A DNA stretch of 64,000 nt from Myxococcales bacterium (lineage in GTDB: Bacteria > Myxococcota_A > Polyangia > Palsa-1104 > JAEUJZ01), in contig JAEUJZ010000184.1 of assembly GCA_016794505.1 (NCBI GenBank), positions 1 through 64,000 on the forward strand, given 5' to 3'. The notes under the pieces are model-generated. The model saw only the letters and a program-made list of their open reading frames with translations. It did not search any database and was not told the DNA's origin. Every line of letters starts with the position of its first letter. The first letter of the stretch is position 1. A program made the position numbers and the translations under genes. Below are positions 16,795 through 25,688 of the stretch, piece after piece.

Positions 16795-19302
16795 ATGAAC
16801 TCCCTTGGGAAACAGCCACTGTCTGCCCGAGCCATGCGCTTGGGGCTGCTCGGCACTAGCGTGCTGGCTGTGCTCGCCGCTGTGCCGGGACTTTTCGTGC
16901 GCCCGGCCCAGGCGGCCCCGACGCTGCGCTACTCGACGGACCTACGCGGCGACTTGGTGCTTCTGGGCAATAGCGGCGGCTTTGACTGCCGGGCCATGCC
17001 GGCCTCGCCAGAGCCGGTGCGAGGGACCGTGGACCGCGCGGCGTGTGGTCGATCGATCGAGGACAGCTCTCCTGATGTGTTTTGGAGTTCCGACCTGCCC
17101 AGCGAGGGGCGCGCGGTGGCCGATGCCGCAACGCTGCCCGGCGATGCGCGCACCACGGCGCTGCTGCAGATTCCCAGCACCGCCAAGATCACCTATGCCC
17201 GCATCTATTGGAGTTCGTCGCTGAACGAGGGCTATACGCCCAGCCCGACGATCTTCATCGATCGCCCCGGCGCGGCGGGCTTCAAAGAAATCGCAGTCAG
17301 CGCCGACCCGAAAGACATCGTGCGTGATGCCGGGGGCAGCTCGCTGGTGTTCCAGGCCTCGGCCGATATCAGTCGCATCGTGCAGACGTACGGACCGGGG
17401 GCCTATCGCGTACGCGGCTATGCCACCTCGCCGCTCGTCGACTTGGGACAGGACGTCGCTTGGGTGAGCTGGAGCATCTTGGCGGCCTATCGCGATGACA
17501 GCGCGCCGGTTCGCAACATCACGATCTTCGACGGTCTAACCCGCGTCGGCCCCGATGCCGAGGTGCCGCAGCCGATCACGGGCTTTGCGGTGCCGCCGAC
17601 TGGAACGCCGGAGGGGCGCCTGGCGATCATCGCGTACGAAGGTGACTCGGAAAAGCCGGGCGACAGCTTGATCTGGAACGGCACGCCGCTCGCCGATGCG
17701 CAGAACCCTTCGGACAACTTCTTCAACAGCACGCGCAGTCGGCTGGGGCAGGCGGTAACGGTCCCAGGCGATCTGCCGCAGCTAAGCGGCGCGCCGAACA
17801 GCATGGCCAGCGTCGACATGGATATCGTCGATATCTCGGGCCTTTTGACGCCCAGGGCGACGTCGGCCAATGTCGCGCTGCGTGTCACGTCCGATGTCGT
17901 GTACTTGGGCGTACTGGCCACGGCCATCGTCAGCAAAAAGCCCATCCTTGAGACGACGCTGACCTATCCACCGCGGTCGAGCATGCGGCCTGGCGATGTC
18001 TTGGAGTTCACGTCTTCGACGCGCAACATCGGCGACGACACGGCGCAGAACGCGATCATCACCCATACGCTGCCCGCTGGTTTGAGCTATGTCCCCGGAT
18101 CGGTGCAGGTGATTGCAGGCCCCAACCAGGGCCCCAAGACCGACGCACTGGGCGACGATCAGGTCGAATACGACGCAGCAACGCGCAGCTTGATCATTCG
18201 CTTGGGCAGCGGCGCCAACGCCAGCCAGGGCGGCAGCATCAGCCCGCAGGATGCAGCCAGCGTCGTTAAGTATCAGCTTCGCATCGATGACACCGCGGCT
18301 CCCGGCGATCTGCCGACGCAGTCATCGGCTAGCGCAACACCCAGCGCAACGCCCATGGCTACGCCGGTCAGCTATCCATCGGGCAACGGCGTACAGCCTG
18401 GAGCTCCGACGGTGATCGTGGTTCCGCCCTGCGGCAGCAATGCGGACTGCGCCGCGGGAGCCCCGGTCTGTGATCTGTCTGCGATGCCGGCGCGCTGCGG
18501 CAACTTCTGCAAGACCGACGGGGACTGCCAAGGTGCAAGCGGCGGCAATACTGTCTGCGATCAGGACACGCGCACCTGCGTCGAGTGTACGACGATGAGC
18601 AGCGGTGCCTGCAGCGCTCGCGATACCGGCGCTCAGTGTCTTGTCGGCGCTGGGCGCTGCGGCTGTGCCAGTAACACCGACTGCGGTGGACGCAGCTGCG
18701 ATCTGGCGACCGGTCGCTGTCCCAAGTCTGATGCGGATCTCTCGGTTCAGGTCGCGGTCAGCCCCGATCCCGCCACCGTCGATACTCCGGTGCGTTACAG
18801 CATTCGCATCCACAACAAGGGCCCGGCCATGGCGCCGCCTGGCGCCAAGTTCGTCTACACCGTTCCCGACGGAGCCAGCATCGAATCGGTCACGCCGGGA
18901 CCTGGCTTTCGTTGCACGCTGAGCGATCGCACCGTCACGTGTCGATATCTGAACAAGATCGCGCCTGGTGCGGCTTCCGCAACCGTCGACATTGTCGTCA
19001 AGCCGCGCCCGCTGAGCCCGAACGGCAGCGAAGAGGTTGGCACCCCGATGCTGGTCTCGCAGGTCGTGGTCAGCTCGGACAGCTCGACGGATCCCAACCC
19101 CGGCGACAACACGGTACACATCCGCACCGAGCTGGGCCTGTACCGCTCGGCGGGCGGCGGCATCAGCTGCGCCCTGGCCAGTGACCGCACGCAGGCCAGT
19201 CGCTACAGCAGCGCCGCTCTGTTGCTTTCGCTCGGTCTGCTTTTGCGCTCGCTGCGACGCCGTTCGCGCGGTGCCCTGTCTGAAAAAACGGAGACCGTCT
19301 AA
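16795..19302 (+). CDS. Surface protein with DUF11 repeats and MYXO-CTERM-like tail
   Basis: 835 residues from ATG 16795 (AGGAG about 7 nt upstream); the open frame to 16702 is not needed. A signal peptide ends near AQAAP. The first 400 residues form an exported beta-rich domain (TTALLQIPSTAKITYARIYW typifies proteins with DUF3344-like starts). A DUF11 repeat begins near ILETTLTYPPRSSM, a Cys-rich insert has repeated NxDCxxG motifs (CGSNADCAAG, CKTDGDC, CASNTDCGG), and a second DUF11 repeat begins at ADLSVQVAVSP. The end is GGGISCALAS, a polar stretch, a hydrophobic helix and RRRSR, like myxobacterial sorting tails. Its stop overlaps the start of the OmpA-like gene by one base. Confidence 0.85.
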   Translation: MNSLGKQPLSARAMRLGLLGTSVLAVLAAVPGLFVRPAQAAPTLRYSTDLRGDLVLLGNSGGFDCRAMPASPEPVRGTVDRAACGRSIEDSSPDVFWSSDLPSEGRAVADAATLPGDARTTALLQIPSTAKITYARIYWSSSLNEGYTPSPTIFIDRPGAAGFKEIAVSADPKDIVRDAGGSSLVFQASADISRIVQTYGPGAYRVRGYATSPLVDLGQDVAWVSWSILAAYRDDSAPVRNITIFDGLTRVGPDAEVPQPITGFAVPPTGTPEGRLAIIAYEGDSEKPGDSLIWNGTPLADAQNPSDNFFNSTRSRLGQAVTVPGDLPQLSGAPNSMASVDMDIVDISGLLTPRATSANVALRVTSDVVYLGVLATAIVSKKPILETTLTYPPRSSMRPGDVLEFTSSTRNIGDDTAQNAIITHTLPAGLSYVPGSVQVIAGPNQGPKTDALGDDQVEYDAATRSLIIRLGSGANASQGGSISPQDAASVVKYQLRIDDTAAPGDLPTQSSASATPSATPMATPVSYPSGNGVQPGAPTVIVVPPCGSNADCAAGAPVCDLSAMPARCGNFCKTDGDCQGASGGNTVCDQDTRTCVECTTMSSGACSARDTGAQCLVGAGRCGCASNTDCGGRSCDLATGRCPKSDADLSVQVAVSPDPATVDTPVRYSIRIHNKGPAMAPPGAKFVYTVPDGASIESVTPGPGFRCTLSDRTVTCRYLNKIAPGAASATVDIVVKPRPLSPNGSEEVGTPMLVSQVVVSSDSSTDPNPGDNTVHIRTELGLYRSAGGGISCALASDRTQASRYSSAALLLSLGLLLRSLRRRSRGALSEKTETV

Positions 19303-21200
19303 TGCAGCGACAAGCCGGGAGAGACGCTGTGGCACGCGAGTCGAATCAGGGGGCGGGACGAGGGCTTTTCGGCTGTTTCGGCGCCGTCCTGTGTGGTCTT
19401 TTCTTGACGCTCACCAGCGTCGGTCAGGCGCAGGCACAGAACGAGGGATTTCAGCTCAATCGCTACGAGCCGACCGCTGCAGGTGAGTGGTCATTCGCCG
19501 TCGATCACCCCTGGTACAACGAGGGCGCAGGGCGCATCTATGCCGCGGGCATGACGCTGAACTATGCCCACAAGCCGTTCGTCCTAGGCCTGCTCAAGGG
19601 CGATGGCTTCACCGAGCAGCGCGACATCATCACGCACCAGATGATCACGCACCTGGATGTCGCGGCGTCGTTTCTGGACCGCGTGCTGGTGACGGCTTCG
19701 CTGCCGGTGATCTGGGTGACGCGCTCGGACAGCATCGATCAAGGCATCGCCGTCGGCGATCCCCGCCTGGGCATTACCGGCCGCGGCCTGGGGCAGCCGT
19801 ACAAAGACAAGATCTCGATGAGCTTCGGCATCCAGTTCTGGCTGCCGATGCGCGGCATGATCGCGAGCGTCCCCGACACGGCCAGCGATCAGTCCGCGCG
19901 CTTCTTGCCGCGCCTGATCTTGGGAGGCGTGTGGCAAAAGCTGCTGTGGTCGGCGACGCTGGGCCTCTTGATTCGCCCGGAGTCGCGCGCGGTCGTCAGC
20001 ATCCCTGGCATCTCGACGGGGCAAGCCGGTCGGGCCGGGACCGAGCTACAGCTGGGCCTGGCTGCGTCCTACTTCAATCAAGAAAAGCGCTTTGCTGTTG
20101 GGCCCGAGCTCTTGCTGGCTACGACCGCGGTGGGGCGCGATGCCTTTTCGCGCTTTGGCACCAGCCTCGAAATTCTGCTCGCGGGTCATTACAACATCGC
20201 GCGCATGCTGCAGGCCGGCTTGGCTCTGGGCATGGGCTTTGTCCGTCAGCCCGGCACGCCAGATTTCCGCTTGCTGGCCCGTCTGGCGTATGCCCCTGGC
20301 CCCAGTGGACCGGCAGACAGCGACGGCGATGGCATCCCAGACAAGGAAGATGCCTGCCCGCAAGAAAAGGGCATTCGCACCGCAGAGCGCGGCACGCATG
20401 GCTGCCCGCCACTTCCCGATCGCGACCGCGACGGTGTGCCCGACAAAGCCGACGTCTGCCCGGACACGCACCAAGGCAGCGCGCCGGATCCTGCGCGCCG
20501 CGGCTGTCCGCTGCCACCGCCCGATGCCGACCGCGACCGCGACGGCGTCCCCGATCGCAGCGATGTCTGCCCCGATAACCACCAGGGTCAGATCCCCGAC
20601 ACCACGCGTCCTGGCTGCCCTGCGGTCGACACCGATCGCGACGGCTTCTTTGATCACGAGGACGCGTGTCCGTCTGAGACGGCCGGCATGAATCCCGACC
20701 CAAGTCGCAAGGGCTGCCCGCTTTCGGATCGCGACCGCGACACCGTGCCCGACGTCAAGGACGCCTGCCCAGACCAGCCGGGAGCGCCGCATCCCGATGC
20801 CAAGAAGAACGGCTGCCCATCGCTGGTCGAGGTGAGAGACGGCAAGCTCGTGATCTTAAAGCCGGTGTTCTTTGCCACCGACAAGGACATCATCCTGGCC
20901 GAGAGCATCCCGGTTCTGCAGGCGGTGGCCAATGCGCTCAAGGCGACGCCCGCCATTCAGAAGCTGCGCGTCGAGGGGCACACCGACAATCAAGGCAATG
21001 CCCAGTACAACCTGGAGCTGTCAAATCGCCGCGCCAAGAGCGTCATGCGCTGGCTGTCGACGCAGGGCGGCGTCGCGATCCATCGGCTCGACTCACAGGG
21101 CTATGGACTGACGCGCCCCATCGACAGCAATGACACGCCAGAGGGGCGCGCCAAGAACCGCCGCGTCGAGTTCACGATCCTCGCCCAGACGGGGGGCTAG
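19302..21200 (+). CDS. OmpA-family outer membrane protein with thrombospondin type-3 repeats
   Basis: 632 residues, with the start overlapping the previous stop (TAATG). A signal peptide ends at AQAQN. A barrel-like domain of about 300 residues begins GFQLNRYEPTAAGEWSF. Five calcium-binding type-3 repeats follow (DSDGDGIPDKEDACP, then DRDRDGVPDKADVCP and so on, each with a GCP spacer). The C-terminal OmpA domain has the peptidoglycan-binding signature RVEGHTDNQGNAQYNLELSN with Asp and Arg in place. The protein probably links outer membrane and cell wall with a Ca-stiffened stalk. It is a clear paralogue of the protein at 54434-56560 and pairs with the DUF11 protein just upstream. Confidence 0.93.
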   Translation: MQRQAGRDAVARESNQGAGRGLFGCFGAVLCGLFLTLTSVGQAQAQNEGFQLNRYEPTAAGEWSFAVDHPWYNEGAGRIYAAGMTLNYAHKPFVLGLLKGDGFTEQRDIITHQMITHLDVAASFLDRVLVTASLPVIWVTRSDSIDQGIAVGDPRLGITGRGLGQPYKDKISMSFGIQFWLPMRGMIASVPDTASDQSARFLPRLILGGVWQKLLWSATLGLLIRPESRAVVSIPGISTGQAGRAGTELQLGLAASYFNQEKRFAVGPELLLATTAVGRDAFSRFGTSLEILLAGHYNIARMLQAGLALGMGFVRQPGTPDFRLLARLAYAPGPSGPADSDGDGIPDKEDACPQEKGIRTAERGTHGCPPLPDRDRDGVPDKADVCPDTHQGSAPDPARRGCPLPPPDADRDRDGVPDRSDVCPDNHQGQIPDTTRPGCPAVDTDRDGFFDHEDACPSETAGMNPDPSRKGCPLSDRDRDTVPDVKDACPDQPGAPHPDAKKNGCPSLVEVRDGKLVILKPVFFATDKDIILAESIPVLQAVANALKATPAIQKLRVEGHTDNQGNAQYNLELSNRRAKSVMRWLSTQGGVAIHRLDSQGYGLTRPIDSNDTPEGRAKNRRVEFTILAQTGG

Positions 21201-21378
21201 CTGCCGCCCGGCTCGGGGCTGTCGCGTCCCGCGTTCCTTCCCGTGTTCTCTGGATTTTGCACGGTTTGCCCCCATAGCTTCGGTTGTAGCGGCCGCGCTC
21301 CTCAGCCGGCTGCTCTTGTCGTTCACATCGTGTGCGCTCGGCTGCCCGCAACGTCGTCGCACGTGATAGAACTTCGAC

Positions 21379-22389
21379 ATGCGACAGGTTGTCATCACCA
21401 AGGCAGGTGGTCCCCAGGTGCTGCAGGTGCGCGAGTCGTCGGATCCGACGGCCGGCGCTGGCGAGGTTCGCGTTCGCGTGCGTGCAGCCGGCATCAACTT
21501 CGCGGACCTGATGGCCCGTATGGGCCTATACCCCGATGCTCCCAAGATTCCCTGTGTTGTCGGCTATGAGGCGTCCGGGGTCATCGATCAAGTCGGCGCA
21601 GGGGTCAGCGAGTACCAGGTCGGCGATCGCGTGATCGCGGTGCCCAAGTTCGGTGGCTATTCCGACACGCTGGTCGTCGCTGCGACGCAAGTGCTGAAGA
21701 TGCCGGCGCACATGAGCTTTGAAGAAGGCGCTGGCTTTCCCGTTGTGTACCTAACCGCGCATCACATGCTGCTGTACGTCGGCAACCTGCGTCCAGGAGC
21801 CAAGGTGCTGGTCCACTCAGCCGCAGGCGGTGTCGGCCTGGCCGCGATTCAGATCGCGCGAGCGCATGAGTGCGAGCTATTCGGCACAGCCTCGGCGTCA
21901 AAGCACGACTTCTTGCGGCAGCACGGCTGCCATCATCCGCTCTCGTATGAAAACTACGCCGAAGAGGTGCGCAGTCTGGTCGGCGAGCGCGGGCTTGATG
22001 TGGTGCTGGATCCAGTCGGTGGTCCGTCGTGGCGGGTCGGGTACAACCTGCTCGGTCCGGCGGGGCGCTTGGTCTGCTATGGCTTTTCCGCCAACAACTC
22101 GGGCACCAGCCGCAACCTGCTGAACGTCGCGTGGCAAGTGGCGCGCATGCCGTTTTTCAACCCCATCTCGCTGATGAACGAAAACCGCACGGTGACCGGC
22201 GTAAACATGGGCCACCTGTTTCAGCACATCGACATCGTGCGGCCACAGTTGATTGCGCTTCTGCGCATGTACGAAGCGGGCCAAGTGAAGCCGTTTATTG
22301 ACCGCACCTTCCCGTTTGCCGAGGCTCCCGCCGCCCACCAGTACCTGCACGATCGTCAGGCGCGCGGCAAGGTACTTCTGGTGCCCTAG
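21379..22389 (+). CDS. Zinc-type alcohol dehydrogenase / quinone oxidoreductase family (MDR)
   Basis: 336 residues, a full-length medium-chain dehydrogenase/reductase. The N-terminal GroES-like domain contains AGINFADLMARMGLYP and GYEASGVIDQVG; the Rossmann domain has VHSAAGGVGLAAIQIA. The zinc-ligand Cys cluster of true alcohol dehydrogenases is absent, placing it with NADPH:quinone reductases of the VAT-1-like branch (VTGVNMGHLF and FPFAEAPAAHQYL near the end are typical). Substrate unknown; cytosolic. It lies 100 bp upstream of an acyl-CoA synthetase in the same orientation, hinting at lipid-related oxidation or reduction. Confidence 0.9.
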   Translation: MRQVVITKAGGPQVLQVRESSDPTAGAGEVRVRVRAAGINFADLMARMGLYPDAPKIPCVVGYEASGVIDQVGAGVSEYQVGDRVIAVPKFGGYSDTLVVAATQVLKMPAHMSFEEGAGFPVVYLTAHHMLLYVGNLRPGAKVLVHSAAGGVGLAAIQIARAHECELFGTASASKHDFLRQHGCHHPLSYENYAEEVRSLVGERGLDVVLDPVGGPSWRVGYNLLGPAGRLVCYGFSANNSGTSRNLLNVAWQVARMPFFNPISLMNENRTVTGVNMGHLFQHIDIVRPQLIALLRMYEAGQVKPFIDRTFPFAEAPAAHQYLHDRQARGKVLLVP

Positions 22390-22489
22390 GGCAGAGCAAC
22401 TTTGCGATAATGACCCATCTCGTCGGGGTTCGATGTTGCCTGGGGTGGCGTTTGCGGCACGACGAGCAGCCGCAGTGGAGGCAGAGCGC

Positions 22490-24337
22490 ATGACCACGGA
22501 CGTGCAAGGCCGGTCGGTGGACGGCCAGAACCTCAGCGAGCTTTTGATGAATCGCGTCGCTGCGACGCCGTCTTTGCCGGCGTTTATGTACAAGCAGGGC
22601 GGCGCGTGGCAGACGCTTTCGTGGCAGCAAGTGGGCGATCGAGCGATGGACGTCGCGCACGGCCTGTTGGCGCTGGGCGTTCAGCTGGGCGACCGCGTCG
22701 CGATCATCGGCAACACGCGGCCCGAGTGGTCGTTCTGCGACTTCGGCTTGGTGCTTGCCGGCGGCATCACAGTGCCGATCTATCCGTCGAGTCCGGCCGA
22801 GACCTGCGTCTATATCCTCAACGACAGCGAGTCGGCCTGGGTGTTCGTCGAGAACGACAAGCAGCTTGGCAAGCTGCTCGCCAATCGCCAAGCCTTGCCC
22901 AACGTGCGGCGCGTGATCCTGTGGGATGGCGAGGTGCCGGCCAACGCCAGCGACTGGGTGATGAGCTATGCCCAGCTGATCGAGCGCGGCATCGCCCATA
23001 AAACGAGCCAAGTGGGCGCGCTTTCGGTCGTGCAGGCCCAGCAGAACGGCAACACCACCGCGACGATTATTTACACATCGGGAACGACGGGGAATCCCAA
23101 GGGCGTGGTGGTCGCGCACGACGCGTATACCGTCGGCTGCCGCTATGTGCGGCACGCGCTGCCGGTGACCGAGCAAGACGTGCACGTCCTGTTTCTGCCG
23201 CTTTCGCACAGCTTCGCCAAAGCCATCGAGATCGCGGGTGTGACCGTCGGATTTTGCACGGCCTTCGCCGAGAGCATCGACAAGCTCGCCGACAACTGCG
23301 GCGAGGTGCGGCCGACGTTTGTCTGCGCCGTGCCGCGTGTCTTTGAGAAGGCCTATGCCCGTATCTTGAACAACGCCAAAGAAGGCGGTCCGCTGAAGTG
23401 GGCGATCTTCCAGCGTGCGCTTTCCGTCGGCCTGCGCTGCAGTCGCATGGTGCAGCATGGCGACACGCCGTCCGGCTGGCTGGCGATGGAATATGCCCTG
23501 GCCAACAAGCTTGTGTTCAGCAAGCTGCGACAGCGCTTTGGTGGACGGCTGAAATTTTTCATCTCGGGCAGCGCGCCCCTTTCGAAAGAGCTCGCCGAGT
23601 TCTTTCACGCCGCAGGCCTTCTGATCTTGGAAGGCTATGGCTTGACCGAGACCAACAGCATGACCTCGGTGAATCGCCTGGACCGCTACAAGTTCGGGAC
23701 GGTGGGGCAGATGCTGCACTCGGATTTAGAGATCCGCTTGGCCTCGGACGGCGAGATCCTGACGCGCGGTATCACCAACCTGCGCAGCTATTACAAACAG
23801 CCCGAAGCGACGGCCGAGGCGCTGGACCGCGACGGCTGGCTGCACACCGGGGACATCGGCGAGATCGACAGCGAAGGCTTCATCACCATCACCGATCGAA
23901 AAAAAGATCTGATCAAAACGTCGGGCGGCAAGTACGTCGCGCCGCAGATGATCGAAGGGCACTTGAAGCTAGAGCCGCTGATCTCGCAGGCGGTGGTGAT
24001 CGGCGATCAGCGCAAGTATGTGACGGCGCTTTTTTCGCTGAACGTGGATGTGGCGCGCAAGCTGATCAGCGATACCGGCAGCACACCTCCTGACGACATG
24101 GCGGTCTTGCTCGCGCATTCGACGGTGATGGCACGCCTGGATGATCAGCTGCGCCAGGTCAACAGCCACTTGGGTAGCTGGGAACAGGTGAAGTACTACC
24201 GCGTGCTGCCGCGCGAGCTAACCGAGGCCGATGGCGAGCTGACACCGACGCTTAAGGTCAAGCGCAAGGTGGTGAGCGAGCGCTACAAGGATCTGATCGA
24301 CTCGATGTACAGCGAGCGCGCGAGCGCCGCAGACTAG
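22490..24337 (+). CDS. Long-chain fatty-acid-CoA ligase (AMP-forming)
   Basis: 615 residues from ATG 22490, which has GGAG upstream; a longer start at 22433 is possible. ATP/AMP motifs are complete: IIYTSGTTGNPKG, GYGLTETNSMTS and TGDIGEIDSEGFITITDRKKDLIKTSGGKYV. Length and motifs match the FadD15-type long-chain acyl-CoA synthetases common in Myxococcota and actinobacteria. It activates free fatty acids as acyl-AMP and then acyl-CoA for lipid synthesis or beta-oxidation, on the inner face of the membrane. CorA follows after 15 bp, so the two may share a transcript. Confidence 0.93.
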   Translation: MTTDVQGRSVDGQNLSELLMNRVAATPSLPAFMYKQGGAWQTLSWQQVGDRAMDVAHGLLALGVQLGDRVAIIGNTRPEWSFCDFGLVLAGGITVPIYPSSPAETCVYILNDSESAWVFVENDKQLGKLLANRQALPNVRRVILWDGEVPANASDWVMSYAQLIERGIAHKTSQVGALSVVQAQQNGNTTATIIYTSGTTGNPKGVVVAHDAYTVGCRYVRHALPVTEQDVHVLFLPLSHSFAKAIEIAGVTVGFCTAFAESIDKLADNCGEVRPTFVCAVPRVFEKAYARILNNAKEGGPLKWAIFQRALSVGLRCSRMVQHGDTPSGWLAMEYALANKLVFSKLRQRFGGRLKFFISGSAPLSKELAEFFHAAGLLILEGYGLTETNSMTSVNRLDRYKFGTVGQMLHSDLEIRLASDGEILTRGITNLRSYYKQPEATAEALDRDGWLHTGDIGEIDSEGFITITDRKKDLIKTSGGKYVAPQMIEGHLKLEPLISQAVVIGDQRKYVTALFSLNVDVARKLISDTGSTPPDDMAVLLAHSTVMARLDDQLRQVNSHLGSWEQVKYYRVLPRELTEADGELTPTLKVKRKVVSERYKDLIDSMYSERASAAD

Positions 24338-24352
24338 CGACGGGGGAAGACG

Positions 24353-25456
24353 ATGTTCAGGCTGCTTCTGCTGTCGCCCGACAACAACACCATCACCGAG
24401 CTGACCGGCGACGTGGCCAAGGCGGCTCTGCGCGATCCGCAGCGCACGGGGCAGCTATGGCTCGACATCACGGGGCAGAAGCAAGCCGACATCGATCTTC
24501 TGGCGCAGGTCTTTCGCTTTCACCCGCTGGCGCTCGAAGACTGTCTGCACTTCGATCAGCGCGCCAAGCTCGAAGAGTATCCAGGGGCCAAGCCCTATCT
24601 GTTTATCGTCACCCACAACTTTGTCGCAGTGCCGTCTCTGCCGCAGCACTACAGCGAGCCTTCGGCGGATGAGAGCTCGATCTATCTGCCGCGCCACATG
24701 CTGGCCCGTGGGCGCACTGGACGCCTGGCCATGCAGGTGCTTGAGATGCACGCGTTCCTTGGGCAGGGCCTGCTGGTGACGATTCATGCCGAGCCCAGCT
24801 CAGCCATCGACAGTGTGTTTCATCGCGTGCGCTTAGAGCCGCAGCTTATGGCGCGTGGCTCGGACTTTGTTTACTACCTGATCGCGGATGTGCTGTGCGA
24901 CAGCAACTTTCCCGTGCTGGAACAGCTATCCGATCTGCTCGACGAGCTAGAGAGCTCGATCCTGCGGCACGCTAGCTCCGACGATCAGAAGAACATCTAT
25001 TCGCTGCGTAAGACGCTGGTGCGCATGCGGCGCGCCATCTCGCCGCAGCGCGATGTCATGGGCGCTCTGTTTCGCCACGGTGGAAGCTCGTGCATCAGCG
25101 AGCGCACGGCGCCGTACTTCCGCGACATCTATGACCACCTGACGCGGGTCTATGAGTCGATCGAAGCGGGCCGCGATCTCGTCGGCAACTGCATGGACTC
25201 GTACCAGTCGACGGTCAGTCAGCGCACAAACGACATCATGAAGTCGTTGACCATGCTGTCGGCGTTCATGCTGCCGATGACGTTTCTAACCGGCTTTTTC
25301 GGCATGAACTTCGAGTCCTTGCCCTTTAAGTCGAGCCTGTGGTTGTGGGGCAGTCTGTTTCTCATCTTCGTCGGTGTGCCCGTCGGCATGCTGGCATTTT
25401 TTCGGCGACAAGGCTGGCTGGGCGGCAAGGGCGGCAGCAAGAAGTCTGGCCCGTAG
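24353..25456 (+). CDS. corA: CorA-family divalent metal (Mg2+/Co2+) transporter
   Basis: 367 residues from ATG 24353, behind a GGGGGAAG site. A large N-terminal cytoplasmic domain with HPLALEDCLHFDQRAKLEEY is followed by long helices and two C-terminal membrane helices. The first ends in the signature GMN (FGMNFESLP), the selectivity loop of the pentameric channel. The second helix is SLWLWGSLFLIFVGVPVGMLAFF, with a basic tail. Probable Mg2+ uptake in the inner membrane. Other metals cannot be excluded from sequence alone. Confidence 0.93.
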   Translation: MFRLLLLSPDNNTITELTGDVAKAALRDPQRTGQLWLDITGQKQADIDLLAQVFRFHPLALEDCLHFDQRAKLEEYPGAKPYLFIVTHNFVAVPSLPQHYSEPSADESSIYLPRHMLARGRTGRLAMQVLEMHAFLGQGLLVTIHAEPSSAIDSVFHRVRLEPQLMARGSDFVYYLIADVLCDSNFPVLEQLSDLLDELESSILRHASSDDQKNIYSLRKTLVRMRRAISPQRDVMGALFRHGGSSCISERTAPYFRDIYDHLTRVYESIEAGRDLVGNCMDSYQSTVSQRTNDIMKSLTMLSAFMLPMTFLTGFFGMNFESLPFKSSLWLWGSLFLIFVGVPVGMLAFFRRQGWLGGKGGSKKSGP

Positions 25457-25688
25457 CACCCGGCGCGCCCCGCGAAACAGCCAGGCTTCCTTCGAGGAAA
25501 CAGAAGGCAGCTTTCGCCGCGGCGGCCCGATGTCGCAGGCGAGTGCGTGGCAGAGTGGTCCTGCGCTCGCGTAGGTCCAGCGCGGGAGTCAAGCCATCGC
25601 ATCCGCTGCCCCTCACGTCGTCACTCACTCGCTGATCTGGGAGTTCGCGCGTGCCGAGCGAGCCGGAGATCCCTTCGCGTTTTCTTTC

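Noticed and set aside
18322..19335. Minus-strand open frame of 337 codons
   Set aside because: It lies entirely opposite the DUF11 protein gene and has shadow composition.
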